Below, piece after piece: positions 1 to 10,535 of a stretch of DNA of 35,088 nt. This DNA comes from Psilocybe azurescens (taxonomy: Eukaryota; Basidiomycota; Agaricomycetes; Agaricales; Agrocybaceae), in the NCBI GenBank assembly GCA_023853785.1, contig JAJIRX010000335.1:1-35088 (forward strand), given 5' to 3'. The position numbers and the translations under genes were made by a program. The stretch's first letter is position 1. Each line of letters begins with the position of its first letter. The notes under the pieces were generated by a model. That model was not told the origin of the DNA and ran no database searches. It saw nothing but the letters and a program-made list of their open reading frames with translations.

Positions 1-456
1 CCAGTATAGCTATAACCACAGGAGTAGATAAGTCGCATTGGCTGTCAAGCGCCTTGCACGATGAGTAATGAAGGTAGACTTGTCGCAGACAAAGATCGCA
101 CTGTGCGCACGGCCCCCAGTGTAATGTTTATTTTTGGTCTGTCTCGGCCCAGCTTCCGTAACCTGTTTTGATCAGCGCGTGATTTACCCCGCGGTGAATA
201 GGGGCTCCGCCGACATATCGCGAATTTCGAATTCGAATCATGGATGTGGGTGGGTGTGAAAAAGGGAACAACATACTCCCCGTGTATCTTAAACATATAT
301 TGTTCGCACCATTTTACTTTCGACTCTGATAGCTCACTATCAAGCGTCTTGCTTGCCTTTTTCTCTGATACAACTTGTATCCACTTCGACTTGGACTCCC
401 TGAAAGACGGGTTCAGGCTCATTTCGACTCCAGTGTAACCGTTGACATAGCGAAGC
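1..456. other. Intergenic, no gene recognised
   Basis: No coding region with recognisable homology was seen. The open frames on both strands are short and compositionally ordinary, and the longest minus-strand frame (45-545) runs antisense into the first exon of the next gene. The segment probably holds the promoter of the downstream plus-strand gene, but no clear TATA box was found. Confidence 0.5.
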
Positions 457-1281
457 ATGTCCGATAGACCAAATGAGGCGGCACATAAGGAGCTGTGGGA
501 AGCGGGGATTGTTATGAGGAGGAAGGTCATGGTGGGTTTTGTCACTGTTCACTTGCGCCCCAAGGATCCCGTGTGGGCGATACTTTGATGTCTGTGGGAT
601 TGATCAAGGGACTTGTAGGGTGACGAATATGTCGACAATCAGCTCAAGTCGGTATGTGGGAACTTTTAATGAACCTTTGCCATCTTACTTTTATACCATA
701 CCTGATTGCATTACCATGTGTCTTGTAGGGAGTGTCCGAATTTATGAGGCCGATGCAGGAGCTCGCCACTGAGGTAGCTATCACATCAATTTCCGATTTC
801 TATCTGTGATATAGCTTTTGACCGTGTAATAGGCCGCGTGGGGGACGATATGGACGCGTCCGGGACTAGAGCTGAAGCAGCGCAGCTTGATTGTCATAGC
901 CTTACTCGCCTCTCAAGCAAAGGAAGCTGAGGTTAGTCGATGGCCTAACACTCTTACATGGTATCCGAGTAAAATCCAAGGCTAACGTTCGCCGCGAACC
1001 TTAACAGCTCGCAGCGCATATTGGGTACGCAGCACTTTCGTTCTCCTTGGTTCATTGCATTTGCGCAGCGCGCACAGCCTTTTTTTTTATCGTGTTACAA
1101 GCGATCAACATTTTCTAATCACAGTCTGCAGAGGGCGGTGAACAACGGCGCTACGGAGATCGAAATCAGAGAGACACTTTTGCATGCGGCGACGTATTGC
1201 GGGGCCCCGACCGGGATGTGGTGCTTTAGAGTTGGGGATGCCGCGATTAAGAAGTTGAAAGAGCAGGGCAAGCTGCCCTGA
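457..1281 (+). CDS. Carboxymuconolactone decarboxylase-like (AhpD-fold) protein
   Basis: Six exons (457-531, 619-651, 729-773, 833-931, 1008-1024, 1125-1281) join without a frame break into a 141-residue protein, the usual length of this family. All introns are GT-AG. Family landmarks in order are MRRKVM then GDEYVDNQL near residues 20-34, FMRPMQELATE, WGTIWTRPGLELKQRSL near 53-67, LAAHIG, and a C-terminal ATEIEIRETLLHAATYCGAP block with its Cys. Family members act in protocatechuate degradation (4-carboxymuconolactone decarboxylase) or as AhpD-type peroxidase partners. The CxxC redox pair of AhpD is absent, since only one Cys sits in the AATYCGAP block, which favours the decarboxylase-like branch. 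No signal peptide is seen. It is the only multi-exon gene here with no disruption. The exact substrate is unknown. Confidence 0.9.
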
Positions 1282-1706
1282 AGATCCAAGGAAGCATAGC
1301 CACGGAGGTAATAAGCAATGTATAGTAGGAAAGAGCCACAGTGTATCATTATGTGTATGCGGAGACTTGCCGTCATATTTTTGTTCTGAGTTCCAAGAAC
1401 GTCATCAAAGCATCTGTTTGCGGATTTCTCAAGGATTTCTTTTCTGCTTGGCTGTGTTTTCGGTAGAAAAATGAGAATAAACTGTTCAAAATTTGAGATT
1501 TTATTTCCAGTCATATGGACATAATGTATCTCTTTAAAATGGTTGATAGAAGATGATAGAAGATGAAATAAATGCCCGTTGTCGAATACATTACGGTGAA
1601 TACCCAGGAAGAGCACAGGAAAGGTTGACACTACGTCAATGTTCCCACGGGAGATATGCAGGAGTTGAAAATGTCTATGACGCGCGAGACTTTTTTATTT
1701 GGCGGC
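1282..1706. other. Intergenic between decarboxylase and SUR7/PalI genes
   Basis: No gene is recognised. The first part is the 3' end of the decarboxylase gene. The 170-residue minus-strand open frame at 1119-1631 is antisense to its last exon and has no family character. The right end leads into the TATA box of the next gene. Confidence 0.45.
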
Positions 1707-1712
1707 TATAAA
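1707..1712 (+). promoter_or_regulatory. TATA box of the SUR7/PalI-family gene
   Basis: TATAAA lies in the context GGCTATAAAGGG, 83 bases upstream of the chosen ATG at 1795. It is followed by a pyrimidine-rich leader (CCATTCCTCTCCTATTACG), a common arrangement in basidiomycete core promoters. Spacing suggests transcription begins about 30 bases downstream. This is inferred from sequence only. Confidence 0.55.
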
Positions 1713-1794
1713 GGGTCTCTCCATTCCTCTCCTATTACGATTCACACACCACTTCCCCTTTCCACTCATCACAACTCCTCCTTTCGATATCATC

Positions 1795-2630
1795 ATGGCC
1801 GCCCGTGCAGCTTACCCAGGCGTATTCTTTCTGCTTCGCAGCAATGGTCCTCCTTATCTTCGTATGTAATCTAGCCAGTCGACACTACTGACCTCTGGTT
1901 ACTGAAACCTTCCTCTACATCAGGTGTCAGTAGCAGTACCGACATGGGACAAAGTGTTCTTCCTGAGCGTAGGGCCCAAAGTCGACCAACTCAGATACGG
2001 CGTCTTTGGCTTCACAGGAGCTCAACCCACGTCGGCTACCGCTTCACGTATGTCCTCCTTCCTCCATCCCTCCCTCGTTGATCACCTCTTCCGCCCTACC
2101 TACCCATCTTCTCCTCTTCATTCCGTACTCTGTCTCACATTATCCTTGAAACAGAAATGATCGTCTGAACTCGACGATCCTACACAATCTCACCAAGACT
2201 CTCATCCTTCATCCAATCGGTACGTAGCAGCTCTTCACACGACCCCACATTCTGTTGTCTCGTTTCATTCGGTCTCTATACTTACCATCTGCTCTCCTTC
2301 CCTTCCTCCTATCCACAGCTGCGGGTCTCTCAGGAATCGCCTTCCTCTTCGGCCTCTGCGGCGCTGCGAACTTCCACCGCTCCGGCGCGATCATGATGAC
2401 CTCGTGTCAAGCCTCGCTATGCTCACCACCTTTGTCGCCTGGGTGATCGACATGATCCTCTTTGGCATCGCGCGCCAGCGTTATCGCAATGCAGGCGAGG
2501 AATCGCAGTACGGGAACGCGAACTGGCTGACGCTCGGTGCCCTCGTGGCGCTGCTTCTCGGCTTTTGCACGGCGGCTTGTGCGGGAGCTTCGGAAGGTAC
2601 CGATCCAGGAGGGATCCTGTTGTCTACTAG
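1795..2630 (+). CDS. SUR7/PalI-family membrane protein (frame breaks, probably sequencing indels)
   Basis: Four exons (1795-1861, 1924-2047, 2155-2219, 2319-2630) encode about 190 residues with four hydrophobic segments. The start reads MAARAAYPGVFFLL, followed by FAAMVLLIF, VSVAVPTWDKVFFLSV, a GVFGFTG/HVGYRF loop, NSTILHNLTKTLILHPI, AAGLSGIAFLFGLCGA, MLTTFVAWVIDMILFGIAR and LTLGALVALLLGFC, with a short tail ending DPVVY. Family members (PF06687) are plasma-membrane proteins linked to eisosomes or to pH sensing. Frame breaks occur near 1840 (two bases short), 2017, 2400 and 2583. The last three are each mended by one more base in GG, CC and GGG. Every exon retains clean family homology, so a real gene with assembly errors is favoured over a pseudogene. 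A truncated copy lies near 12.8 kb. Confidence 0.75.
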
Positions 2631-3364
2631 AGAGCCACTGGGACTTCAATGTCTTCTGGTATCCCTATCCGGACGCTTATCTTGCGCTCATCATGGATTT
2701 TTGTGTTGCCATTCTCCCCTTCCTTTCTCCATAACGACACGTCCCCATTTTTTTCGCTTCTGTTCTCTTCGCTCTCGGATAGCTTTCCTTTCCCCGTGTT
2801 ATCTCGCTCGTGGAAGTCATCTCATTTCCTCCGCTTCTTGAATCTTCACCTACTCTCGATCTTTGGTTTTACCTCACGTGATCCTAGACCCACCGACGTT
2901 CAACCTCTGGTTTTAATCGCTACGACGACTATTCATGCATTCCTCCCACGCCCTCGTCTCCTTTTCACGAATCTAAACCCAACCAGCTGTCTACATCCTT
3001 TCATGCTCATGATCTTGATGGACCTTTACCTTTACGAGTTTGTATTTCTTTGATTTTGTAGAATCCCCCTTTTCTTACCCCCCGTTTCCTCCTTCGTTCT
3101 GTTCTATTCTTTCACTTTTTTTTTTTGTAATCGCTAATCATTTCATTTCATTTCCTTTTTCGCCAACCCTCAAAATTAACACTCACAAAGTAATGTAATG
3201 CTTATACGTTTTATTATCAACCATTTTTTTGTATTATTATCTTTCCTACTTCGTTTTCTGCTTTGTTCCCTTTTTATTGTACAAATATTTCTTTGTTCTG
3301 CTTCTGCGTTGAGTCGAGTGTTGTTAATAAACATTATGCTTGAATACCCATTTCGATTGGAGGA
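2631..3364. other. 3' flank of the SUR7/PalI-family gene, pyrimidine-rich
   Basis: No gene is seen. The segment is rich in C and T on the plus strand, contains a run of T near 3117-3126, and becomes AT-rich near 3180-3340. Its first roughly 250 bases are also present, diverged, next to the truncated family copy at 12.9-13.1 kb, so the duplication included the 3' untranslated region. Confidence 0.5.
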
Positions 3365-3553
3365 GTTGTGTTTGTGATCATGACTTGGGATGAAGTCACA
3401 TTCATACTATGTTAGCATTGTTTAGATTAGTGCGTTTTGAGTTGTGGCGAGATTACCATACATCTATCTATCTCTTCACTACAGTCTACATATACGAAGC
3501 AACATTGGTCTTGACTTTGACAGGCATAACTTTTAATATCAGTCTTGATACAG
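3365..3553 (+). repeat. Dispersed direct repeat, copy 1
   Basis: Matches 8501-8749 in the same orientation. Both open with the identical GTTGTGTTTGTGATCATGAC and later share ACTATGTTAG, GCGAGATTACCA, CATCTATCT, CTCTTCACTAC, GGCATAACTTT and ATATCAGTCTT. This copy lacks about 70 bases present in the other. No coding content or terminal inverted repeat was recognised. It could be a duplicated segment or a remnant of an unrecognised mobile element. Confidence 0.8.
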
Positions 3554-4252
3554 TGTAAGCCTGGCGCCCCAGTCTTACCACAGCCCCTTTCCATATTATC
3601 TTATCTTATACATTTACGTACACGTGACTACAGTCTACGATCCCCAAACCCCATTCCTTTGACACAGACTTATCTTAGACCTTATGCACCATACACACCT
3701 GTAGCCAGTCAATCGTTCTATCGGTCATGTCATTCTCCGCGTGACTCTCAGTGAGCCTGGTGACGCCCGGCTTTCATACAGCTTTAGAATATTCACCCAT
3801 TAAGGCAAATTTCAGGAGGATACTCCATACCTGCTAATTTCTATGCCCTAGGTTCAGATGCTGAAGCTTTCGGCAACAATCACCTCGAGGACTATGGAAT
3901 CTGTAGTTGTATGCCGATCTCAATGAGTCCCAATGTGCTTCTCTTATCTCACTCATTCAGAGATGCGAAAAAGACCCTGACGCTTTCACATTTACGGGTG
4001 GTCAAGACCTGCAAAAATGTTAGGAGCATGCACGAGATGTCAAAGCAAGTGGGGTGTGCAAACTCGGGCCGAACGTGTGTTGTACCAGTACATAAATTAG
4101 GAATATTTTTAGTTCAAAACAGCATCGATTAAAGGTCCCCTATAAAGATTCTGATGTCGAGTTTGACATGTCATATTAGAAGGTTTCTGTCTGGATATTC
4201 TTGAAAATGATATGATCCGTAGGGTACATCACATATATCGAAGTATATCTAG
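3554..4252. other. Intergenic, no gene recognised
   Basis: AT-rich with scattered short open frames and no recognisable product. The right end, 4224-4252, resembles 20756-20786 and forms the left flank of the foldback element at 4253. Confidence 0.4.
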
Positions 4253-4373
4253 GTGTAAGCTAGTCATGCCAGTCCGACAAGCCGTAACCGTTACACCAAA
4301 ATGGCGCTATAAATACACTCTGGCATCTAGTTGCTCGGACTGTATATGAAGTGGTGAGCCGCCAGGCTTACAC
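4253..4373. mobile_element. Small foldback element (MITE-like), about 120 bp
   Basis: The ends are perfect 8-bp inverted repeats, GTGTAAGC at 4253-4260 and GCTTACAC at 4366-4373. A nested imperfect pair lies inside (CAGTCCGACAAGC near 4271 and GCTCGGACTG near 4332). CTAG occurs at both outer edges (4249-4252 and 4373-4376), consistent with a 3-4 bp target duplication whose exact length is ambiguous. The segment 20756-20795 contains both flanks joined without the interior (ATCACATATATCGAAGT then CTAGGAGAGACTA), as expected for an unfilled paralogous site. It has no coding capacity, so any movement would have needed a transposase from elsewhere. Confidence 0.6.
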
Positions 4374-4376
4374 TAG

Positions 4377-5606
4377 GAGAGACTATGAAAATGGTGGGTC
4401 TGGCAAAGAAACTCAAAATACATGCAGAACATCTTTATAAGTTCAATGCTGCGGCATTAAAATGAGGGCGTTTCATTGATGAACCGTGGACAGCAAATGA
4501 GCTGTAACACCTCTATAAACTTCTACGAGCAATGCGGATGCTATGGACTGCTATAGGACACTATTATTAGATTGCTATCGTGGAATGCCGGATGCCATGG
4601 AACGCCATGGAGCCATTATACTTGAAATGATCGCCGATGTGTTATGTAGCATTTTTATTCTACTCAATCTAGACGTAATGCTATGATTAGCTATAGCTGA
4701 AAATCAGGAATTACTCATGAGCTTTTATCAGAAAATCTCGAAGACCATGAAGATTGCAGTGTCAACCAATATATTCATTTAACCCCTGAGTCTGGTTTTA
4801 GTGCTGCTATCCGCCTCTACTGGAAATGGAAAGGGCGCAGTGCGCACTGCGACCTACTTAGTAATGAAGCGGTTGCAGCATGGTAGGCTGACTTTGAGGC
4901 TGACTTTCAAAGCAATACAACATTACAGATGCATGATATATTGTTAAAACTGCTCTGATTAGAACACTCCATATATCAGCGACGTCCTAACATAAGAGAT
5001 GTATGGTGTATCGACACAAGGTAGTGGTGCCTCAAGGCATTCCCGAAAATTTCTTCGGCCTTGCAATCTGATAACGATCATTGCACCTAGAAGCGCCCAT
5101 AGCGATAGAGCATGATTGATAGAACATGATTCGAATATGGCAGTATGCGTTCGCGTGGCAGTTTGTGTTCAATGCTGGTCTATGGGCTTTGGGCCTGTTG
5201 CATTCGGTCCATTGGAACCTAGTCAAACGTCGAAATATTATCAACATATGGGCCAAGGTGTTACAATAGTCTTGATGCCAAGTAAATTGCAGCTCTTTAG
5301 GCGCGCATAGACCAACGGCCAACAACATGATGCAGCTTATTTTTGAATACTTTTCATGCCTGCGGGTATTTGGTGAATGCGGTCAATGATGAGAACCAAC
5401 TGCATTTGGTACTTTTGGTACGAGCATCATTTTCAGTGTGCAAATCGATCAAGCAAACATACACCAGCATACAGTACGTTTACATGTTGATCGGAGACTC
5501 GGATTCCTTCGTTATCGTGGAAAAATCTGGGCAGGTATAAAGAAGACAACAAAATCCGCTTTCTCCCAAACCAAATCAATTCCTATACTGCTATACTACC
5601 ACGGAA
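4377..5606. other. Long intergenic region upstream of the calpain gene
   Basis: No gene is recognised. The short overlapping open frames on both strands between 5032 and 5671 have no family character. A patch near 4540-4615 is rich in GCTAT and GCCATGG words but is not a regular tandem array. The last few hundred bases presumably include the calpain promoter. Confidence 0.4.
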
Positions 5607-7994
5607 ATGAACACACTCGTGAAAGGCTTCAAAGGAATTTTGGATGGAGTGTCCAAGATGGAACTAGATGATGCAATGCGCAAGGGCAAACACTACCGCG
5701 ACATAATGGCCAAACAAGCGACTGGAGAATCTTTGCCACTGGAAAAGGCTGGGCTTATAGTGACCGAACAGCTTGATATCGCCCTCAAAGAGTGTGTTGC
5801 CAAGGTCGAAAGCATCATCCAGCGATGCCGTGCAACAAACCGTAAATTCAGGTGATTATCGACATGATTTCTCTCTACCTTGGACGCACTGAATGATCAT
5901 CTGTAGAGATATCGAGTTCGATCTAGAAAAGGATCAAGAACAATGCCGGTACGGATTACCGCGTGACGGGAATGAAGAGCAACCTAGTCTTGGGCCCCAT
6001 ATGGCCGTTAAGCGCGTAACAGAAATATTTGACAATCCAGTCTTTTTGGCCCAGATGGTCCAAAGGCCAGCGCAGTTCGCCAAGGGGGGCTAGGTGACTG
6101 TTGGTTTTTGGCTGCTTTATCTGCGATTGCAACAGTCGACTCTGGTGCCTTGTTGAGAAAGTTATGCGTAGCGGTAAGTCCTACAAATACATGTAAGGCG
6201 GGTTTCATTCATCGTATTTTTGTTCATAGCGTAACGAAGAAGTCGGTGTTTACGGATTTATTTTCTTCCGCGACTGCTACTGGCAATCCGTTATTGTTGA
6301 TGAGTACGGCGCTCCATCTAAGCTTTCCATGGGGTCCTAACACCGTCTTATCATATTATAGCTTCCTGTTCTGGTCTATGCCCAAGTTCGACGAACTTAA
6401 AGAAGAAGAGAAACGTCTTTATCATTATAATCGAGACAATTACCACAATGTCGTTGAGAAAAGCGGCCAGGGCCTCGAATATGCTCGCTCCGGAACGATT
6501 GGCGAGACTTGGGTGCCTCTCATTGAAAAGGCGTATGCTAAGCTCCACGGTGACTACGCTTCGCTCGAAGGCGGATATCTGGCAGACGCTATTGAAGATC
6601 TTACGGGGTATATCACCTCTTTTATTGTCTTGATACATTCTCACATTTAGTTCCACAGCGGCGTGGCCACATCATTCCAGACATCCGATCTCCTTAGCCA
6701 GGACAAATTTTGGCACAACGAGCTTCAGCACAACGAACTCCATAGGCGCCTATTCGGCGTTTCTCTTGATCTCGACGAAACCCACAGCCAGCGCACAGGT
6801 CTCGAGGTGCAGGGTCTCCTGCCTGGACATGCATATTCAGTCATGCGCGTGCGCGAGTGTCGAGGCAAACGTTTCGTCATCGTGCGTAATCCGTGGGGCG
6901 AAAGCGAGTGGACTGGCGCATGGGGAGACGGGTCGAAAGAATGGACGAACGAATGGTTATCTGCGCTTCAAGAACTTGATCATTCATTCGGAGATGATGG
7001 TCAATTTGTGATGGAATGTGAGTGAATGCTCCGCCGGCATACAGAGGTGCTCTAACACCACATTAATCTTTCAAAGATAAGGACTTTTGACTGTGTTCTC
7101 CCAGATTGACAGAGCCACAATATTTGATCCGAGCTGGAGCATGTCCTGGCATTGGTTAAACATCCCACCCCAGCCGCTGTCGCGTTTATGGGTGTATGGT
7201 GATATTCAGTGTACAAAATTTCATTTTGATTTCCAAATTTTAACTAACGCCTGACACCTTCGACAGTCCATATCTCAATCAATCGAGACACGTCTGCCGT
7301 CATCGTTCTCTCGCAGATGGACAGTCGTTACTTCCGCAATTTGCAGAATACTGAATGGCATCTTGATTTTGTTATTCACAAAGTTGATACTACGCCGTTA
7401 TCAGAGCCCATAGCAACTTCAGGTATCAGCCTTGGAAGTTGGCGAAGCGTCTCTTGCGAGTTGAACCTTCAAGCAGGAGAATATCTTGTTTTGGTAAGAA
7501 ACTAACTGAACTAACCTAATAGAACTGTAATTTTGACAAATCAACTCTAGCCCAGGATTGAGGCAGCGTACAACTTCATTATACGCAAGCATAACCGTGT
7601 GTTTAACGAGCTGACTACGGCATGGGCCAAAGTCCTACCTCATGGTAAGTCGTTTCTCCGGGGAATCATTCAATTTTCTCATAGCATCTCCTAGATCCCC
7701 CTACAGATGATCGAACCGGTGGTGACACGCAAGTGTAGGCCCTATTTAATCTTGGATGGCTATCGGAACTCGACACTAATTCGGCAACCATCATTCTTTA
7801 GCCCAGATGCACAGGGAGACAAAGGCCCTTCTGAAGACACTAAAGAGGGCGGTGAAGAGAACAAGAAAGACAAAAATACTGGCGATGAGGCTAAAAGTTA
7901 CCCGCAGGTATTTACGCCGGATTTGCTTTTGGGCCTGCGCGTGTACACCCATAATGGTGCAGTAGCGAATGTGCGGGGCGAGGTACAGTATTAA
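5607..7994 (+). CDS. Calpain-family (C2) cysteine protease, frame-broken
   Basis: Exons read as 5607-5851, 5907-6173, 6230-6303, 6362-6607, 6659-7017, 7077-7210, 7267-7493, 7551-7644 and a C-terminal part to 7994. The helical N-terminus ends NRKFRDIEFDLEKDQ. The protease core follows with active-site Cys in LGDCWFLAALSAIAT, then VGVYGFIFFRD, GETWVPLIEKAYAKLHGDYA, the His in GHAYSVMRV and the Asn in VIVRNPWG. A calpain C2-like domain follows (VIVLSQMDSRYF, LQAGEYLVL), then an acidic linker and LLLGLRVYTHNG. Members are calcium-regulated intracellular proteases. One-base breaks occur near 6048 (GG) and 7085 (TTTT). The last exon is uncertain: an intron 7731-7802 ending in TTTAG would give a better linker but leaves the frame off by one. 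All three catalytic residues are kept, so sequencing error is favoured over loss of function. Confidence 0.85.
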
Positions 7995-8500
7995 TAACAT
8001 ACCAATACCACTGGCGAGATTCCTCAAGCTATCGTCCTCGCGCGAAGTTTTCTCCATTCCGCTCACTCCAATAAAGTCCATACCAGTCTCATTCTCACGT
8101 TATAAACAATGCACCGCCCGTTCTTAAATTATTCTCTCGTCCAACCGACTCTGTGCACACATTACCTGTGGCTGTAAACTAGATATTATTTAGCCCGCGA
8201 GACTTCAGCTTTGAATGTAACTTTTGTTCATCTCTTAACTCTTGAGTGGGAAGTCTTGGGTATATGCAAAAATACGAAGAAATGCATATTGAGATCATCC
8301 CTGAAGTTTGAAAATTTCTGTTTCCTGGATGCAACCTGCTGGACAAATGCATCCGGACTTCTCTGAACCCAAGCGCTTATCGATGTGTAGCCTTCGCCTT
8401 TGGTCACGGAGACCCACTTATAATGCATTAGTAATTTGGTGGTGAGAGTTTCCGGTTTTTGGTGGTTTATGGGTTTTCGAAATACATAAAGTTAAAACCA
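7995..8500. other. Intergenic, 3' flank of the calpain gene
   Basis: No gene is recognised. The segment is AT-rich. A minus-strand open frame at 8228-8428 has no recognisable product. Confidence 0.4.
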
Positions 8501-8749
8501 GTTGTGTTTGTGATCATGACTGGGGATGAAATTACATTTCTACTATGTTAGTATTGTTCAGCATAGTGCGTTTTGACTTCAAGATAAGCTTGACTCGGAC
8601 ACAGAAAAAGGGATTTTTCGATCTTGATTGTCACTGGTTGGTTGGTTGCAGCGAGATTACCACACATCTATCTTTCTCTTCACTACATATACAAAGCAAC
8701 AGTGGTCTCGACTTTGACCGGCATAACTTTGATATCAGTCTTAACACAG
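8501..8749 (+). repeat. Dispersed direct repeat, copy 2
   Basis: Second copy of the repeat at 3365-3553, same orientation. It carries about 70 additional bases in the middle, between the words GTGCGTTTTGA and GCGAGATTACCA. The two copies bracket the foldback element and the calpain gene. The plus-strand open frame at 8545-8892 overlaps this repeat and extends past its right edge; it is not a recognised gene. Confidence 0.8.
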
Positions 8750-9023
8750 CTTCGGAATCGGTTCACTTATTTAAGGACCTCTTGGAGCGCTCTTATAGAG
8801 AACCCAAAGAAGTAAAGCAATTCAGAGATCCCAACATACGAGATTTCTTAAACATTGCAACAAGTCCCTGTTCCCATGCTCCGCACGGATAGCCTGCTAG
8901 TCCCTGAAAAGGAATGATCATTTATAAATATCCTAACCAATTTCCCCAAACGAAAACTGCCAAAAATGTTCAATGTTTTTTTGCTATTTATTGGTGACAT
9001 TGAGCCATAATAATTAGGGGTTT

Positions 9024-10535
9024 TTACGAGTACTCTGGTGGGGCCGTCAGAGGAGATATAGGCAACTGGGGCGACGCCTGAGAACGAACGCTGCCCCGTG
9101 TGCGCCGTGGAGCACTAGGTTGGAATATCGGATACTTCAAGAACGGCCGAGCAACTTCGGGGTCTTGCACACCAACGACCAGCTTAGACTGTTTGTGCTT
9201 GTAGCTCGGACTCAGGGTACGGCGCTGGCGCCACAACAGGAAGCCGGAGAAAAGACAAGCAAACACGGCTAGCGTCATGGCGGAGACCAGTCCTGCAATA
9301 GCGCCTGGAGGAAGTCGGTTCCTACGTATGTCCTTTACGGTTGGGCATGTGGGTGTTTCGGCAAAGCTAATTATACGATCAGCTTCGTGAGTTAACAGCT
9401 CCATGAGTCCAGGGCCAGCGCTATTCTCACCTGCCTCCTACAGATGGTGCTGTGTAGACAGCTGCATAATCGATAGCAAACTCTCCCGTTGATCCAAATG
9501 GTTGAATTTCTAGTGTGTGCTGTCCATCGCCGAGGTTTCCTGCAAAGTATAATACTTGCTGTGGGCGATAGAGGGGTTTGTTGGCGGAGAAGAAGGATGC
9601 CGGTTGCTTGTCTACTTGAACAGAGTATGAACTAGACGAGTTGGGTCCAACCGGTCCGAACAGTGCCACTGCGCCTCCTGAGGTAGGAAGAGCGAATGGT
9701 CAGTTTTACTGATTACTTTTCTGATGCATATATGGACTTGCCCTTTGGTAGGAGTAAATCAGTTTTGATCACAGACCAGTCTTGCGGAAGGTGGTCTTAC
9801 TTGAAATATGAATGTAGCAGTTGCTTGAGACTGCGTGGTTGCACTGATTTTGCTGTCAGCAGACGATTTTTTAGTGAGGTGTTTAGCTACGCACTGACCC
9901 GAGCCACCCAAAAGGTTCCCACATTACTTGGCGTATTCCATGCAGAAGATGGGGTATATGAGAATGTCGGGTGCGTATCCTGCTACGCGTTGACGATAAG
10001 ATTCTCGTCATCGTTACCCACACTCGACAGGAAAGCGACCTGGAGAAAAAATTGTCGCCTGACATACACACGACAACAGTGCGACAAAAGGGCAACTTAC
10101 ATAGTCCACATCGAATAACATGTTGTCTCCATTTGTAATCGTGAGATTATGAAGTCCCAAGCTCATGTTGGAGGTAAACATGATCTGGTTAAATTGATTA
10201 GTACTCGACTGCCCGCTGAACGGAAGGGCTGCAGAGTCATCGACATTGGCGCTGTAACTCCCATGGTTGCTGCGTCTGGAGCCATATACAGCAACGGAAG
10301 AGTCGTAGACCGAGAAAGACATTGATGCACCATTCAACTGAGTGAGTGTGAAGCTGCCCTGTGTGTATCTAAGACGGTCATGTTCGCCATCATCAGGAAT
10401 TTGGTGGTAAAGGAAAAGTAATGTCAATAACTTACTGGTCAGCTTTCGGGTCTTCCGCTGAGCTCTCGGCCCCCAGTTTGCGGAATAGACAAGACGAGGG
10501 GAAGCATCCTCGATGACTGTTATAAAAGACGGCAT
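9024..10535 (-). CDS. Single-pass membrane protein with two ligand-binding-like ectodomains
   Basis: Six exons (10535-10436, 10368-10101, 10039-9891, 9843-9801, 9677-9431, 9366-9024). The first ectodomain reads VIEDASPRLVYS, ASMSFSVYDSSVAVYG, HNLTITNGDNMLFDVDYV. The second repeats the plan: DTHPTFSYTPSSAW, ATATFIFQ, GAVALFGPVG, GQHTLEIQPFG, FAIDYAAVYT. A Cys-Pro spacer leads to one membrane helix (GAIAGLVSAMTLAVFACLF) and a basic, Pro/Ser-rich cytosolic tail ending APPEYS. This layout is common and expanded in Agaricomycetes, where the function is largely unknown. No classical signal peptide is visible. A one-base break at the C run 10470-10474 and an in-frame TAG at 9985-9983 interrupt it, and the exon 4/5 junction is off by one. 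Otherwise each exon matches the family pattern, so the gene is probably functional. Confidence 0.7.

Noticed and set aside
205..240. Possible tRNA T-arm (TTCGAATTCGAATC)
   Set aside because: No matching acceptor, D or anticodon arms could be folded around it.
45..545. 166-residue minus-strand open frame
   Set aside because: It overlaps antisense the start of the decarboxylase gene and has no recognisable domain or splice context.
1119..1631. 170-residue minus-strand open frame
   Set aside because: It is antisense to the last decarboxylase exon, which is clearly coding on the plus strand.
6108..6650. 180-residue plus-strand open frame as a separate gene
   Set aside because: It reads through two introns of the calpain gene; only its GDCW-side and KFDELKEEEKRLYHYN parts are real exon sequence.
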